Part shown: positions 1-10,165 of the stretch, one piece after another
Numbering within the stretch: the first letter of the stretch is position 1
Layout of the letters: each line of letters starts with the position of its first letter
NCBI RefSeq assembly: GCF_014284195.1
Contig: NZ_JACOGC010000003.1
Location: 186,001 to 250,000, forward strand
Origin: Cognatundibacterium griseum
Lineage (GTDB): Bacteria > Pseudomonadota > Gammaproteobacteria > Burkholderiales > Burkholderiaceae_D
Reading direction: 5' to 3'
Length of the DNA stretch: 64,000 nt
Notes under the pieces: model-generated
The model's input: only the letters and a program-made list of their open reading frames with translations
The model's database searches: none
What the model was told of the DNA's origin: nothing
Made by a program: the position numbers and the translations under genes

Positions 1-1
1 C

Positions 2-397
2 GGTGACTTACTGGCGACCTCGTTCCAGGCACGTGGTGCGCGCGGCCTGATCATCGACGGTGGTGTGCGCGACGTGCAGGATCTGAGCGAAATGGGTTTT
101 CCGGTATTCAGCCGCGCCATTCACGCCAAAGGCACGATCAAGGCCACGCTGGGCTCAGTCAATGTCCCGGTGGTCTGCGCCGGTGCCCAGGTGAATCCGG
201 GTGATGTTGTGATTGCCGATGTGGATGGCGTGGTCGTGGTGCCAGCCGCACTGGCGAAAGAAGTAGCCGCAGCCGCAGCCGCACGCGAAGCCAACGAAGG
301 CAATAAGCGCGCCATCTTTGCCTCCGGCGTGCTCGGGCTGGACTATTACAACATGCGTGAAGGTCTGGCCAAAGCCGGCCTGACTTACATCGATTAA
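2..397 (+). CDS. ligK: 4-carboxy-4-hydroxy-2-oxoadipate aldolase (RraA-like), 5' partial
   Basis: The frame is open from base 2, so the N-terminus lies outside the window; about 131 residues are visible. The protein belongs to the RraA-like/HMG-CHA aldolase family and carries the GGVRD segment, whose Arg-Asp pair is the conserved substrate/metal-binding part. In the protocatechuate 4,5-cleavage pathway this enzyme splits 4-carboxy-4-hydroxy-2-oxoadipate into pyruvate and oxaloacetate and often also decarboxylates oxaloacetate. It is followed after 33 bases by ligI, which supports the pathway role over a generic RraA RNase E inhibitor. LigJ (hydratase) is not visible and may lie upstream. Confidence 0.88.
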   Translation, partial: GDLLATSFQARGARGLIIDGGVRDVQDLSEMGFPVFSRAIHAKGTIKATLGSVNVPVVCAGAQVNPGDVVIADVDGVVVVPAALAKEVAAAAAAREANEGNKRAIFASGVLGLDYYNMREGLAKAGLTYID

Positions 398-430
398 TTG
401 AATCTTTTGAATCAGGAAACAAGACACCCC

Positions 431-1354
431 ATGCTTACCAACCACGAACCCCCTGTTACCAAAACTCCGGGCTGGCTCGATTTTTATCCTGCGCCTTCAC
501 GGCCCCGTTTTGTTTTGCCGCCCGGCGCAGTCGATGCCCACTGCCATGTGTTTGGGCCGGCAGCGCAATTCCCCTACGCGCCGGAACGCAAATACACCCC
601 CTGCGATGCGTCCAAAGAACAACTATTTGCGTTGCGCGATCATCTGGGCTTTGCCAAAAATGTCATCGTTCAGGCCACCTGTCATGGCAGCGACAACCGG
701 GCGCTGGCCGATGCCTTGCAAGCTGCCGGTGAGCAGGCGCGCGGCGTGGCAACCGTGCGGCGCGACATCAGCGATGCCGAACTGCAGGCGCTGCATGCCG
801 CCGGCGTACGCGGTACGCGTTTTAATTTCGTCAAACGTCTGGCCGACTTCACGCCGCGTGAAGTGCTGTCTGAAATCGCACATCGCATCGCGCCGCTGGG
901 ATGGCATGTCGTCGTGTATTTCGAGGCTCAGGATTTGCCCGAGCTGTACGATTTCTTCACCAGCTTACCCACTACCGTGGTGGTCGATCATATGGGGCGT
1001 CCTGACGTCAGCCAGCCGGTCGACGGCCCCGGTTTTGCGTTATTCCTCAAAATGATGCGTGAACATCCGCATATCTGGAGCAAAGTCAGTTGCCCTGAAC
1101 GCCTGAGTCTGAGCGGCCCGCCGGCATTACATGGAGAAACGCACGCCTACCGCGACGTGATTCCGTTTGCACGCACACTGGTTGAACAATTTCCGGATCG
1201 TGTGCTGTGGGGGACAGACTGGCCGCACCCGAATCTGAAAGATCACATGCCGGATGACGGGCTGCTGGTAGACTATATTCCACACATTGCCCCAAGCGCA
1301 GAGCTGCAGCAGAAGCTGCTGGTGGACAATCCACTGCGCTTATACTGGAGTTGA
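431..1354 (+). CDS. ligI: 2-pyrone-4,6-dicarboxylate hydrolase
   Basis: This 307-residue amidohydrolase-fold enzyme would hydrolyse 2-pyrone-4,6-dicarboxylate to 4-oxalomesaconate, the ring-opening step after LigC. Visible family marks are DAHCHVFGP near the N-terminus and WGTDWPHPN near the C-terminus, which supply the catalytic His and Asp residues of PDC hydrolases. I chose the ATG at 431 because AGGAAAC lies about 10 bases upstream; an in-frame TTG at 398 directly abuts the previous stop and has no better site. It lies in the lig operon, 5 bases before ligA. Confidence 0.93.
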   Translation: MLTNHEPPVTKTPGWLDFYPAPSRPRFVLPPGAVDAHCHVFGPAAQFPYAPERKYTPCDASKEQLFALRDHLGFAKNVIVQATCHGSDNRALADALQAAGEQARGVATVRRDISDAELQALHAAGVRGTRFNFVKRLADFTPREVLSEIAHRIAPLGWHVVVYFEAQDLPELYDFFTSLPTTVVVDHMGRPDVSQPVDGPGFALFLKMMREHPHIWSKVSCPERLSLSGPPALHGETHAYRDVIPFARTLVEQFPDRVLWGTDWPHPNLKDHMPDDGLLVDYIPHIAPSAELQQKLLVDNPLRLYWS

Positions 1355-1359
1355 CTCAT

Positions 1360-3574
<2,215 letters not shown>

Positions 3575-3620
3575 ATCACGGAAAAATCCGTTCTGCCGCA
3601 ATTGCCGCACCAACGGCAAA

Positions 3621-3657
3621 ATCCGGCCCCGGCTCAGGCATGACGCCGGGGCCGGAT
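3621..3657 (-). terminator. Hairpin between convergent ligC and iclR-type regulator
   Basis: A perfect 13-bp stem (3621-3633 with 3645-3657) closes an 11-base loop. Read on the minus strand it is followed by TTTTG, so it can end the regulator transcript; on the plus strand no T-run follows, so it may act only weakly on the lig operon. It touches the regulator's stop codon. Confidence 0.7.
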
Positions 3658-4439
3658 TAAACCCACTGCATCATACTGTTGGCAGCCGCCTGCAAAGCCG
3701 GAAGGCATTTGCTGGTGGCTTCCGCTTTGGAGCAGCTGCTGATCATCATCGAAATACTCAGTGCGCCGACCAGGTTGCCGCGCCGGTTTTTGAGCGGAAC
3801 GGAAATCCCGCGCAAGCCGATTTCAAACTGGTTTTCGGTCACGCCATAACCTTGTTCCCGGATCGCGCACAGCTCGGCAAACAAGGCATCTTTATCCGTA
3901 ATCGTCAGATGGGTGTAGGCGATCAGCTCAACCCGTTCCAGATAGCGGTGCAACTCATCTTCCGGCAACGCCGCCAGCAATACCCGTCCCGCAGTTGAGG
4001 TATAAGCCGGCAGGCGCGTGCCCGGCTCAAAACCGGTCGTCAGGAGACGCGGCGCATTCACACGGCTCACATACACCACGTCATCCCCTTCCATCACCGA
4101 GTAATTGCTGGACTCATGCAGCTGCATGGTCAGGCGCTGCAGGAAAGGCACGATGGCGCGTGGCAGGCGGGCAGAATTGATATACGAACGCCCCAGATTC
4201 AGTACCTTCGGCGTCAGCCAGAAACACTTGCCATCCGTCGCCGCCAGCCCGATATGCACCAGCGTGAGCAGATAACGGCGTGCTGCACTGCGGCTGATAT
4301 GAATTTTTTCGGACAGCTCGCTTGCGGTCAGACGCGCACTATCGTCATTGAACGCAGTGATGGCATCGATGCCGGTGATGAAGCCTTCAATCAAATCGCG
4401 TTTAGCGACTTCGACGTCGCTTAATTCCTGCCGTTTCAT
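3657..4439 (-). CDS. IclR-family transcriptional regulator (PcaR/PcaU/PobR-like)
   Basis: 260 residues. An N-terminal winged helix-turn-helix (about residues 15-80, with LSEKIHISRSAARRYLLTL as recognition region) precedes an IclR effector domain (about 85-255), with the family segment STAGRVLLA in the middle. The sequence is closest in style to the PcaR/PcaU/PobR branch, which responds to protocatechuate or related aromatics. It lies convergent to ligC and divergent from the quinate/shikimate operon, so it probably controls one or both; this is inferred from position. The ATG at 4439 is used; a TTG at 4445 would add two residues. Confidence 0.88.
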   Translation of the reverse strand: MKRQELSDVEVAKRDLIEGFITGIDAITAFNDDSARLTASELSEKIHISRSAARRYLLTLVHIGLAATDGKCFWLTPKVLNLGRSYINSARLPRAIVPFLQRLTMQLHESSNYSVMEGDDVVYVSRVNAPRLLTTGFEPGTRLPAYTSTAGRVLLAALPEDELHRYLERVELIAYTHLTITDKDALFAELCAIREQGYGVTENQFEIGLRGISVPLKNRRGNLVGALSISMMISSCSKAEATSKCLPALQAAANSMMQWV

Positions 4440-4457
4440 CGTCAAATTTTCTCCGAT

Positions 4458-4502
4458 TTGCGCGCTAATCGCGCAATTTGAGCGATTGTCGCAGTAATCG
4501 CG
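4458..4502. promoter_or_regulatory. Candidate IclR-type operator with nested repeats
   Basis: The gap between the regulator and the divergent operon holds a perfect inverted repeat TTGCGCG-CTAAT-CGCGCAA (4458-4476), then a second inverted repeat GCGATT/AATCGC (4482-4487 and 4496-4501). The octamer TAATCGCG occurs directly repeated at 4466-4473 and 4495-4502. A palindrome plus an extra direct repeat is the known style of PcaU/PobR-type operators. No promoter boxes are called with confidence. Confidence 0.55.
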
Positions 4503-4573
4503 ATTTTTGCGTCTGTTTTTTGCAGATCGTCTTTTCTACACTACATGCATAGAAACACCATCGAAAGTGTGCA

Positions 4574-5455
4574 ATGAGTATACAAGAAGATCTGCCGGAG
4601 CCAAGTAATCCGCTCGGTATCGACGGTATAGAATTTATCGAATATGCGACCGCCAGACCACTGGAACTCGGTGCGCTGCTGGAACAAATGGGGTTTGTCG
4701 CAACGGCCCGCCATCGCTCACGTGAAGTCACCTTATATCGCCAGGGCAGCATGAATATTATCGTCAATGCCGATCCGGTTGCATTGCCGCTGACCACCAG
4801 CGATACCCAGTCAACCAGTATCAGTGCCATTGCGCTGCGCGTGCGCGATGCCGACCTGGCCTACCGCCATGCCATCGACATGGGTGCCTGGGGCATACAA
4901 ACCCGTGCCGGTGTCATGGAACTCAACATCCCGGGCGTGCACGGCGCCGGCGATTCGATTTTGTATTTCGTCGACCGGGTTGGCGACTTCTCGATTTACG
5001 ACGTCGATTTCAAACCCATACCCGGCGTTGCGCAAAATCCTCCGGCCATCGCCGGCATGCATTTCTTTGGCGTGGTGCAGGCCATAGGGCGCGACCGCTC
5101 ACCGGAGTGGATTGATTTTTATCAGCAACTGATGGATTTCCGGCCTTTACCGGACGGGCATTTTTTCGGCGTGCTGCCGAAAGGCTTGCTGCTCGAAAGC
5201 CCTTGCCACTCTTTCTATCTGCAACTGATTGAGCCGCCGGAAGGCGCTGCCGGTTTGCAATGGGAAGAACAATTAATCCGCATCGGCATCGGCGCCCCGG
5301 ACGTGCTGCAAGCCGTCAGTGAATTGAAAAAAAGAGGCATCGTATTTATCGACAAGGCAAGCGCTCCGTCGAGTGAAAAAGGTGCATTGACTCAACTTTA
5401 TAAAGGCGGCATCAGTTTCGAGCTGGTTGTCAGCCATTCGGAGCAAACAGCATGA
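4574..5455 (+). CDS. HPPD-like VOC-domain protein, free-standing QuiC C-terminal-like half
   Basis: 293 residues with two vicinal-oxygen-chelate modules resembling 4-hydroxyphenylpyruvate dioxygenase. In QuiC-type 3-dehydroshikimate dehydratases such a domain is fused behind a TIM barrel; here the barrel is a separate gene two positions downstream. Of the HPPD 2-His-1-Glu iron site, His163 (AGMHFFG) and Glu283 (GGISFELV) can be aligned, but the middle His position appears to be Arg236 (QLIRIGIG), so dioxygenase activity is doubtful. It is the first gene of the putative quinate/shikimate operon and overlaps the next gene by four bases. A true HPPD is less likely given length and neighbours. 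Confidence 0.75.
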   Translation: MSIQEDLPEPSNPLGIDGIEFIEYATARPLELGALLEQMGFVATARHRSREVTLYRQGSMNIIVNADPVALPLTTSDTQSTSISAIALRVRDADLAYRHAIDMGAWGIQTRAGVMELNIPGVHGAGDSILYFVDRVGDFSIYDVDFKPIPGVAQNPPAIAGMHFFGVVQAIGRDRSPEWIDFYQQLMDFRPLPDGHFFGVLPKGLLLESPCHSFYLQLIEPPEGAAGLQWEEQLIRIGIGAPDVLQAVSELKKRGIVFIDKASAPSSEKGALTQLYKGGISFELVVSHSEQTA

Positions 5456-6297
5456 TCGAAATTTCCGGAACCACGCGCATCTTCTTTGTCATCGGCTGGC
5501 CGGTAGAACAAGTCAAAGCACCCGCCTTGTTCAATGCCTATTTCCAGCGTCACGATATGGATGCACGCGTGATCCCGCTCAAAGTCCCGCCTGAAGCCTA
5601 TACCGCAACCGTGCGCACGCTGATGGCGATAGAAAACGTCGGCGGTATTTTCGTGTCGATTCCGCATAAGCCGATGACCGTGCACAGCGTTGATCAGGTC
5701 ACGCCGCGTGCCGCGCTGGCAGCCGCCTGCAATGCCGTGTACAAGGGTGCGGACGGCCAGCTGATGGGAGATCTGATCGACGGCGAAGGCTTTGTGCGCG
5801 CCCTTGACCGCACCTGTGCCGACGCGCCATTCGACTGGGCGCATGCGCGCGCCCTGGTGGTCGGCAGCGGCGGAGTGGGATGCGCCATCGCGACCTCGCT
5901 GGCAACGCGCGGCATCCGCGAAGTCGCCTTGTACGACACCAGAACCGGGCAGGCTGAATCATTGCAGCAGCGTCTGCAACAGGCTTATCCGGACATCACC
6001 ATCAGCATCGCTGCGCCGCGTGCGCAAGGCTATGACCTGATCGTCAATTCCACCCCGCTGGGCATGCATGCAGACGATCCTTTGCCGATTGATCTGGAAG
6101 GCTTGTCTGCCAGTTGCATCGTGGCAGATTGCGGTATGAAAATCGAAATGACCCGCTTGCTGACGCTGGCGCAGGAACGCGGCTGCCGCATTCAAAAAGG
6201 ACGTGAAATGCTGATCGAGCAAGCGCCGCTGTATCTGGAATTATTTGGCTGGCCCGGCGTCTCCTCAGAACAATTCAGGGCCCTGGGGGCATTATGA
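5452..6297 (+). CDS. Shikimate/quinate dehydrogenase family protein (AroE-like)
   Basis: 281 residues. The N-terminal substrate domain is followed by an NAD(P)-binding Rossmann domain with VVGSGGVGCA (about residues 136-145). Catalytic Lys73 (SIPHK), Asn94 (ACNAV) and Asp110 (GDLIDG) are present. The usual SxS shikimate-carboxylate motif is replaced by VKA (residues 21-23) and NTDG reads LIDG, so this is a divergent paralogue rather than the biosynthetic AroE. In this operon it probably oxidises quinate or shikimate to 3-dehydroquinate or 3-dehydroshikimate. Start overlaps the upstream stop. Confidence 0.82.
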   Translation: MIEISGTTRIFFVIGWPVEQVKAPALFNAYFQRHDMDARVIPLKVPPEAYTATVRTLMAIENVGGIFVSIPHKPMTVHSVDQVTPRAALAAACNAVYKGADGQLMGDLIDGEGFVRALDRTCADAPFDWAHARALVVGSGGVGCAIATSLATRGIREVALYDTRTGQAESLQQRLQQAYPDITISIAAPRAQGYDLIVNSTPLGMHADDPLPIDLEGLSASCIVADCGMKIEMTRLLTLAQERGCRIQKGREMLIEQAPLYLELFGWPGVSSEQFRALGAL

Positions 6298-7181
6298 ATC
6301 TGAGTAATTTCGGCATGGACAGCATCACGCTGGCCGGTCCCCTCGAATCGAAATTAGCCGCCTCGAAAGCAGTCGGTTTTTCGCAGATTATGTTATGGGC
6401 GAAAGATCTCGCCGCGCATCCGGGCGGCATCAGTGAAGCGGTGCGCGTGGTGCGCGCCAGCGGTGTGCGGGTTACCGGCATCCAGGTCATGCGTGATTAC
6501 GAAGGTCTGAGCGGCCCGTTGCACGAATATAAGCTCGATATCGCCAAGAATATGCTGCAGGTATGCCAGGCGGTCGGTGCGCCCTTGCTGATGGTGTGCT
6601 CCAGTACTTCCAGCCATGCCAGCGGCGATCTGCCCCTGATCGCGCGCCAGCTCGCCAAACTGGCAACGCTGGCCGTGCCGCTCGGCGTGAAGGTCGGATT
6701 TGAGGCGCTGTCCTGGGGCCGTCATATCAACCAGTATGAGCAATCCTGGGCAGCGGTGGAGATGGCGGATCACTCCAATCTGGGTGTGGTCATCGACAGT
6801 TTTCACATGCTCGCCAATCAGGCTGATCTGGAGTATCTGGAAGACATTCCGAGTGAAAAAATCGCGATGGTGCAGCTGTCCGATTTTATGTGGCGCGATA
6901 TACGCAGCGCCGAAGAGCGGCTGGAAACGGCACGCCATCTGCGCGTGTTCCCCGGTGAGGGAATCCACTCACGCGAACTCAGCGAGCTGCTGCGCCGTCT
7001 GGATAAAAACGGTTATCGCGGCGATTACAGTTTCGAGGTTTTCAATGACGACTATTTGCAATTGTCGCCTGAAATCGTGGCCAAACGCGCGCATGGCGCA
7101 GCCAAGTGGGTCACGGATCAGGTATTACGCCGCAGCCTGAACATGCGTCAGCCCGTTCCCGGTCATCCGATGATGGCTTAA
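6294..7181 (+). CDS. quiC: 3-dehydroshikimate dehydratase, TIM-barrel domain only
   Basis: 295 residues of the xylose-isomerase-like/AP-endonuclease-2 fold, matching the N-terminal half of QuiC-type enzymes. The four metal ligands of the family can be placed: Glu137 (VGFEALSW), Asp168 (VVIDSFHM), Gln194 (MVQLSDF) and Glu248 (YSFEVFN). The reaction would dehydrate 3-dehydroshikimate to protocatechuate, the substrate of LigAB encoded upstream. The protein ends shortly after the barrel, with no HPPD-like tail; that domain is encoded at 4574-5455. Its start overlaps the dehydrogenase stop (ATGA). Confidence 0.85.
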   Translation: MNLSNFGMDSITLAGPLESKLAASKAVGFSQIMLWAKDLAAHPGGISEAVRVVRASGVRVTGIQVMRDYEGLSGPLHEYKLDIAKNMLQVCQAVGAPLLMVCSSTSSHASGDLPLIARQLAKLATLAVPLGVKVGFEALSWGRHINQYEQSWAAVEMADHSNLGVVIDSFHMLANQADLEYLEDIPSEKIAMVQLSDFMWRDIRSAEERLETARHLRVFPGEGIHSRELSELLRRLDKNGYRGDYSFEVFNDDYLQLSPEIVAKRAHGAAKWVTDQVLRRSLNMRQPVPGHPMMA

Positions 7182-7207
7182 TTTTTTCAGATACTCACAG
7201 ACAGAAA

Positions 7208-7672
7208 ATGAAAACAGTTTTGATCCTGAATGGCCCCAACCTGAATTTGCTCGGTCAGCGCGAACCGGCCACTTACGGCCATCAAACGCTGGACGATGTG
7301 CGCCAGTTATGCGAAGCCGCCTGCCAGCAGCATCAGTTGCGCGCTGATTTTCGTCAATCTAACCATGAAGGTGTACTGCTGGACTGGATTCATGAAGCCG
7401 GTGCTGCGCAAGCTGCCGGCCAGCTTGCCGGCGTCATCCTGAACGCCGGGGCATATACCCATACCTCGATCGCGCTGGCAGATGCGATCAAGGGCGTCGG
7501 TTTGCGAGTGATCGAGCTGCATATTTCGAATGTCCATGCACGCGAGAGTTTCCGCCATCATTCCTATTTGTCGGCGGTGGCGGCCGGCGTCATGTTTGGT
7601 TTTGGCACGCATGGCTATGCGCTGGCGATTGCCGCCATGGCGCAGCTGAGCCACAGTGGCGGCCATCCATGA
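7208..7672 (+). CDS. aroQ: Type II 3-dehydroquinate dehydratase
   Basis: 154 residues, usual length for the dodecameric type II enzyme. Motifs are NGPNLNLLGQREP with the catalytic Arg, the following Tyr (TYG), and ELHISNVHARESFRHHS with the active-site His. It interconverts 3-dehydroquinate and 3-dehydroshikimate. Location between the 3-dehydroshikimate dehydratase and a transporter points to a catabolic (QuiB-like) role, though it could also serve the shikimate pathway. Start ATG at 7208, 26 bases after the previous stop; it overlaps the next gene by four bases. Confidence 0.93.
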   Translation: MKTVLILNGPNLNLLGQREPATYGHQTLDDVRQLCEAACQQHQLRADFRQSNHEGVLLDWIHEAGAAQAAGQLAGVILNAGAYTHTSIALADAIKGVGLRVIELHISNVHARESFRHHSYLSAVAAGVMFGFGTHGYALAIAAMAQLSHSGGHP

Positions 7673-8856
7673 AAAACACGATGCCACCGGCGAATCTGAT
7701 CAGCATCTTGCTGATGTTGCTGCTGGCGGCACAAGTCGTGGCCACCGATATGTATTTGCCGGCGTTGCCGCAAATTGCCAGTGACTTGTCGAGCTCCACC
7801 GGGCAGGTGCAATGGACGCTGACCGCCTACATCTTATCGTTCGGTTTTATGCAGTTAGTCGCCGGTACGATTGCCGATCGCTATGGCCGGCGCCGCACCC
7901 TGTTATGGGGTCTGGCCTTTTATGTCGTCGCTGGCGTGATCGGCGCCTGTTCCGAAAATCTGCCGCTGCTGTTACTGAGCCGCATTGTGCAAGGTGCCGC
8001 GACCGCCGGTGCCGTCATCAGCGCACGCGCGATCATCCGCGATCAGTACAGTGCAGTGGCCGGGCTGGGCATCATGGCGCGCAGCATGACCGGCATGAGT
8101 CTGATCGGTGTGTTGTGCCCTGTGTTCGGCGGGCTGGTCACGGAATATTGGGGCTGGCATACCACGCTGGCCATGATCGCCGTATTCGGGACACTGATCT
8201 GGTGCATCGTGTTTTTTTACTTCACAGAAAACCATGCTGTCAGCGAACAGGATTTATCCGTCACAGCCATCGATTTCCTGCAACACAAAAAATTTCTGTT
8301 TTCCTCGTTACTGGCAGGTCTCAGCTTCAGCGGCGCCATTGCTTTTTTAATGCTGTCGCCGTTCGTATTTATCGGTGAATTCGGCATGTCGCGCATTGCC
8401 TATGGCGTATTGCCGGCACTCTGCTCACTGGCCTTTTTAAGCGGCACCATTGCCTGCCGCACTGCGTTGCGGCGCTGGCCGGTACCGCAGGTCGTGAAAT
8501 TCGGGGCGGGTCTGTCTTTGCTGGGCGGCGTCGGTGAATTTCTGCTCTGGCATTTTGGATACCGCACGGTACTGACGCTGGCTGTTCCGCAATGCGTGTA
8601 CATGCTGGGCCACGGTTTTCATCAGCCCTGCGGACAAGGCGGCGCGGTCGCTCCGTTTCCGCGTTGCGCAGGACGGGCGGCGGCCTTGTCCGGTTTCCTG
8701 ATTACCGCCACCGCTTTCGTTGTTGGACAACTGATTTCTCATAGTGCAGTAAAAGCGTCCCAGACCTTGGTGTTGACCATGCTAAGTCTGGCCATCCTGC
8801 TCGCTACCTTATCCTGGTTTGCGATCCCGCGCGCGTATTCCGAGCACGCCGGTTAA
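7669..8856 (+). CDS. MFS transporter, Bcr/CflA type
   Basis: 395 residues with about 12 hydrophobic segments. DMYLPALPQIA in the first helix, the loop motif GTIADRYGRRR and the RIVQGAATAGA segment are characteristic of the Bcr/CflA (DHA1) branch, usually proton-driven drug or metabolite exporters. Overlap with aroQ by four bases ties it to the quinate/shikimate operon, so transport of a hydroaromatic or aromatic acid, or export of toxic intermediates, is possible; the substrate cannot be read from the sequence. Confidence 0.85.
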   Translation: MKNTMPPANLISILLMLLLAAQVVATDMYLPALPQIASDLSSSTGQVQWTLTAYILSFGFMQLVAGTIADRYGRRRTLLWGLAFYVVAGVIGACSENLPLLLLSRIVQGAATAGAVISARAIIRDQYSAVAGLGIMARSMTGMSLIGVLCPVFGGLVTEYWGWHTTLAMIAVFGTLIWCIVFFYFTENHAVSEQDLSVTAIDFLQHKKFLFSSLLAGLSFSGAIAFLMLSPFVFIGEFGMSRIAYGVLPALCSLAFLSGTIACRTALRRWPVPQVVKFGAGLSLLGGVGEFLLWHFGYRTVLTLAVPQCVYMLGHGFHQPCGQGGAVAPFPRCAGRAAALSGFLITATAFVVGQLISHSAVKASQTLVLTMLSLAILLATLSWFAIPRAYSEHAG

Positions 8857-8877
8857 GTTCGGTCTGAAGTACGAAGA

Positions 8878-8905
8878 CCCCTCACTTCTGCAGCACGCTG
8901 AGGGG
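8878..8905 (+). repeat. Short inverted repeat between MFS gene and porin
   Basis: CCCCTCA (8878-8884) pairs with TGAGGGG (8899-8905) around a 14-base loop. No T-run follows, so at most it is a weak attenuator or mRNA-processing hairpin. Confidence 0.35.
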
Positions 8906-8966
8906 GAAATGACGGAGACAGATGTCATCCGTCAATCAATATAAGATAAATTTAATGGAGATTTTC

Positions 8967-10088
8967 ATGAACAAAAAAATGCTCACTGCAGCCGTCATCG
9001 CTACCTGCTCCTCTTTGGCTCAGGCGCAAAGCAATGTCACTATCTATGGCGATATTGATCAGTACGTCGGTTACATCAGCAGCAGCAGCGGCAATCACGT
9101 GATTGGTCTGAATGACGGCAGCATCCTGCGCAGCCGTCTGGGTTTCCGCGAGACCGAAGAGCTGGGCAATGGCTATCAGGCCAAATTCAATCTGGAGCAA
9201 GGCCTGAATGCCAATACCGGCGCATCGGCCGATAGCAATCACTTGTTTGACCGCCAGGCATGGGTCGGCATCAACACACCGGCCGGTGAATTCCGTTTTG
9301 GCCGTCAGAACACCGAGATACTTTATGTCGGCGGAGCGATTGACTACACCGAGCGCACCACATTTGGCTCCGTCGTCAACACCTTTGGCGTACCGTCGCG
9401 CTATGACAATGACATCTCGTATAAGAGCCCGCGCATTGCCGGCTTTCAGGGTTCGGTACATTATGCGCTGGGAGAGCAGGCAGGTGGCGGTCTGAGCCAG
9501 AGCGCCGTGATGCAGCTGGCACTCGATTACACCAATGGCCCCTACCGCGCCGGTTATGCCGGGATCTCCGCCAAACCCGCGCCGACCGGCGCTGTACAGA
9601 CCAATATTGTCTATCACAACCTGTATGCCGACTACGATTATGGTCCGGGTAAAATTTACCTTGCCTACGTACGTAGCAACAATATCACTGCCAATGCAAA
9701 CGGTCTGACGGCTGGCACGATTCTCAGCAATATTGCCAATCCGAACAATCTGGTGGCCGGCACCGATAAAAATGCGAATCGCTATTTTAATATTTACCAG
9801 ATCTCGGCTGACTATCGCCTTAATCCGCAAGTACGCATCGGCGCCTTATATGGTGTGATTAAAGATACCAGCGACAACAATGCCGGTGCCAAAGGCGGTA
9901 ACGTCGGCGTGTTTTACGACCTGTCAAAACGGACTACCCTGTACACATTTGCCAGCGTGATGACGAATCAGGCCAATGCAGGTTTCCGCTTCAGCGGCTC
10001 GGCTGGACCCAGCGCCAATCTGGCCGGTGCTGATGTCAATGGTCAGCGCCTGAGCGGTCTGCAAGCGGGATTTTTACATAAATTCTAA
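8967..10088 (+). CDS. Gram-negative trimeric porin
   Basis: 373 residues. A signal peptide ending in AQA-QS is followed by SNVTIYGDIDQYVGY, the first strand of Burkholderia/Neisseria-type 16-strand porins, and the C-terminus ends in an aromatic residue (LHKF) as required by the BAM machinery. A GGAG site at 8957-8960 supports the ATG at 8967 over an in-frame start at 8922. It probably admits hydroaromatic acids across the outer membrane, given its position between two transporters of the catabolic island. It may have its own promoter in the 110-base gap. Confidence 0.92.
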   Translation: MNKKMLTAAVIATCSSLAQAQSNVTIYGDIDQYVGYISSSSGNHVIGLNDGSILRSRLGFRETEELGNGYQAKFNLEQGLNANTGASADSNHLFDRQAWVGINTPAGEFRFGRQNTEILYVGGAIDYTERTTFGSVVNTFGVPSRYDNDISYKSPRIAGFQGSVHYALGEQAGGGLSQSAVMQLALDYTNGPYRAGYAGISAKPAPTGAVQTNIVYHNLYADYDYGPGKIYLAYVRSNNITANANGLTAGTILSNIANPNNLVAGTDKNANRYFNIYQISADYRLNPQVRIGALYGVIKDTSDNNAGAKGGNVGVFYDLSKRTTLYTFASVMTNQANAGFRFSGSAGPSANLAGADVNGQRLSGLQAGFLHKF

Positions 10089-10106
10089 GCATTTATCTGT
10101 CAGTTG

Positions 10107-10130
10107 AGTGGCGCAGACTGTTGTGCCGCT
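10107..10130 (+). repeat. Weak hairpin after porin
   Basis: AGTGGCGCA (10107-10115) pairs with TGTGCCGCT (10122-10130), with two G-U pairs in RNA and a six-base loop. No T-run follows; it may partly attenuate or protect the porin message before the MHS transporter gene. Confidence 0.3.
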
Positions 10131-10165
10131 TACCGTCACCTCACCTATTTTATTGAGAATCCGAC

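Noticed and set aside
4465..4830. 121-codon minus-strand frame over the divergent promoter
   Set aside because: It overlaps the HPPD-like gene and the operator repeats and has no recognisable features.
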